Shown piece after piece: positions 5,383 through 5,684 of a DNA stretch of 5,684 bases (position 1 is the first letter of the stretch; each line of letters opens with the position of its first letter). Location: positions 1-5,684 of the forward strand of contig JAFMJM010000164.1 in assembly GCA_017853455.1 (NCBI GenBank), written 5' to 3'. Made by a program: the position numbers and the translations under genes. A model generated the notes under the pieces. The model was not told the DNA's origin, ran no database searches, and saw nothing but the letters and a program-made list of their open reading frames with translations. The DNA is from Acidimicrobiia bacterium. GTDB taxonomy: Bacteria > Actinomycetota > Acidimicrobiia > IMCC26256 > PALSA-555.

Positions 5383-5684
5383 TCAGCTGCCGCGGCTGGT
5401 GGTGACGACCTTGGCGGTCGGCGAGGCGTTGGTCGCCGCCGTCGCCCGGCCGACCGTGGCGGAGGACGAGGCGCTCACGGCGGTGGACGACCCGGTCGAC
5501 GTCGTCGACGCGGTCGCCCCCTCGGCGGAGGCGGTCGAGGCGAGGTGGACCGACGCAGCCCCGACCCCGAAGACGCCGGTGGCGACCAGGCTGCCCACCG
5601 CGATCGCCCGGCGCGCCCGGCGCGCCTGGCGGAGCTGACGCTCCTTGACCGCCCGGGCCCGGGCCCGGCGCTCGTCGGCCGTGG
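5383..5684 (-). CDS. Hypothetical single-pass membrane protein with Ser/Thr/Ala-rich tail, 5' partial
   Basis: The minus-strand frame enters from the right edge (first full codon at 5682) and stops at TGA 5385-5383, giving 99 visible residues. Almost every codon ends in G or C, supporting real coding. The visible part begins TADERRARARAVKERQ and continues with a strongly basic stretch (5-25, many Arg). Next is one hydrophobic segment of about 23 residues (26-48, AIAVGSLVATGVFGVGAAS) and a low-complexity tail of Ser, Thr, Ala and Gly. The basic side should be cytoplasmic and the tail outside. An internal GTG at 5598 is a poor start because it would cut into the membrane helix. The true start lies outside the window, perhaps only slightly. 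I do not recognise the family; a membrane anchor or cell-envelope accessory protein is possible. The hexamer-repetitive DNA at 5651-5669 encodes the Arg/Ala run. Confidence 0.65.
   Translation of the reverse strand, partial: TADERRARARAVKERQLRQARRARRAIAVGSLVATGVFGVGAASVHLASTASAEGATASTTSTGSSTAVSASSSATVGRATAATNASPTAKVVTTSRGS

Noticed and set aside
5303..5638. Plus-strand open frame over the right end
   Set aside because: It starts at the edge of the terminator hairpin and has poor third-position GC at its beginning; the minus-strand frame has uniform GC at third positions and a sensible membrane-protein layout.
5605..5670. Repetitive GC-rich hexamers such as GCCCGG near the right edge
   Set aside because: They encode the Arg/Ala run of the membrane protein and are not evenly spaced as in CRISPR or a true satellite.

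Overview
The window is very GC-rich, with G or C at nearly every third codon position in the real genes. It uses GTG as well as ATG starts, clear GGAG/GAGGAG ribosome sites, and has almost no spare intergenic space. The proteins look actinobacterial, and a member of the Acidimicrobiia (Ilumatobacter/Iamia-like lineages) is my best guess. That placement is an inference from style and gene content. No rRNA, tRNA, CRISPR array, insertion sequence or phage gene is visible.

Layout. (1) At 1-842 (+) is the 3'-terminal three quarters of a protein resembling the bacterial archaeo-eukaryotic release factor family (baeRF, family-3-like). It is followed 23 nt later by a short SPFH/Band 7 (slipin-like) protein, 866-1606 (+), which lacks the usual N-terminal membrane segment. 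These two probably share a transcript. (2) A classical WCGPC thioredoxin lies on the minus strand at 1618-1992 and converges on the SPFH gene. (3) A 130-bp divergent intergenic region separates the thioredoxin from a PhyH-type Fe(II)/2-oxoglutarate dioxygenase (2123-2956, +). It holds candidate -10 elements for both directions and a perfect 8-3-8 inverted repeat. (4) A short-chain dehydrogenase/reductase (3008-3949, +) follows the dioxygenase by 51 nt and is probably co-transcribed. (5) An amidohydrolase-2 (ACMSD-like) metal enzyme (4057-5295, +) has its own good promoter, which overlaps a second 19-bp near-palindrome. (6) A long, nearly perfect hairpin (5305-5351) ends that gene and also faces a convergent minus-strand gene (5383-5684). 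The latter is cut by the window edge and encodes an Arg-rich, single-pass membrane protein with a Ser/Thr/Ala-rich tail.

Functionally there are two themes. The left part is housekeeping-like: translation or ribosome-linked baeRF, SPFH scaffold and thiol redox. The centre and right hold three enzymes (dioxygenase, dehydrogenase, amidohydrolase/decarboxylase) of the kinds often found in actinobacterial catabolic clusters for lipids, steroids or aromatic compounds. Their substrates cannot be read from the sequence. The strongest candidates for something undescribed are the baeRF plus membrane-segment-less SPFH pair and the two palindrome-overlapped promoters that may put the dioxygenase/SDR and amidohydrolase units under repressor control.
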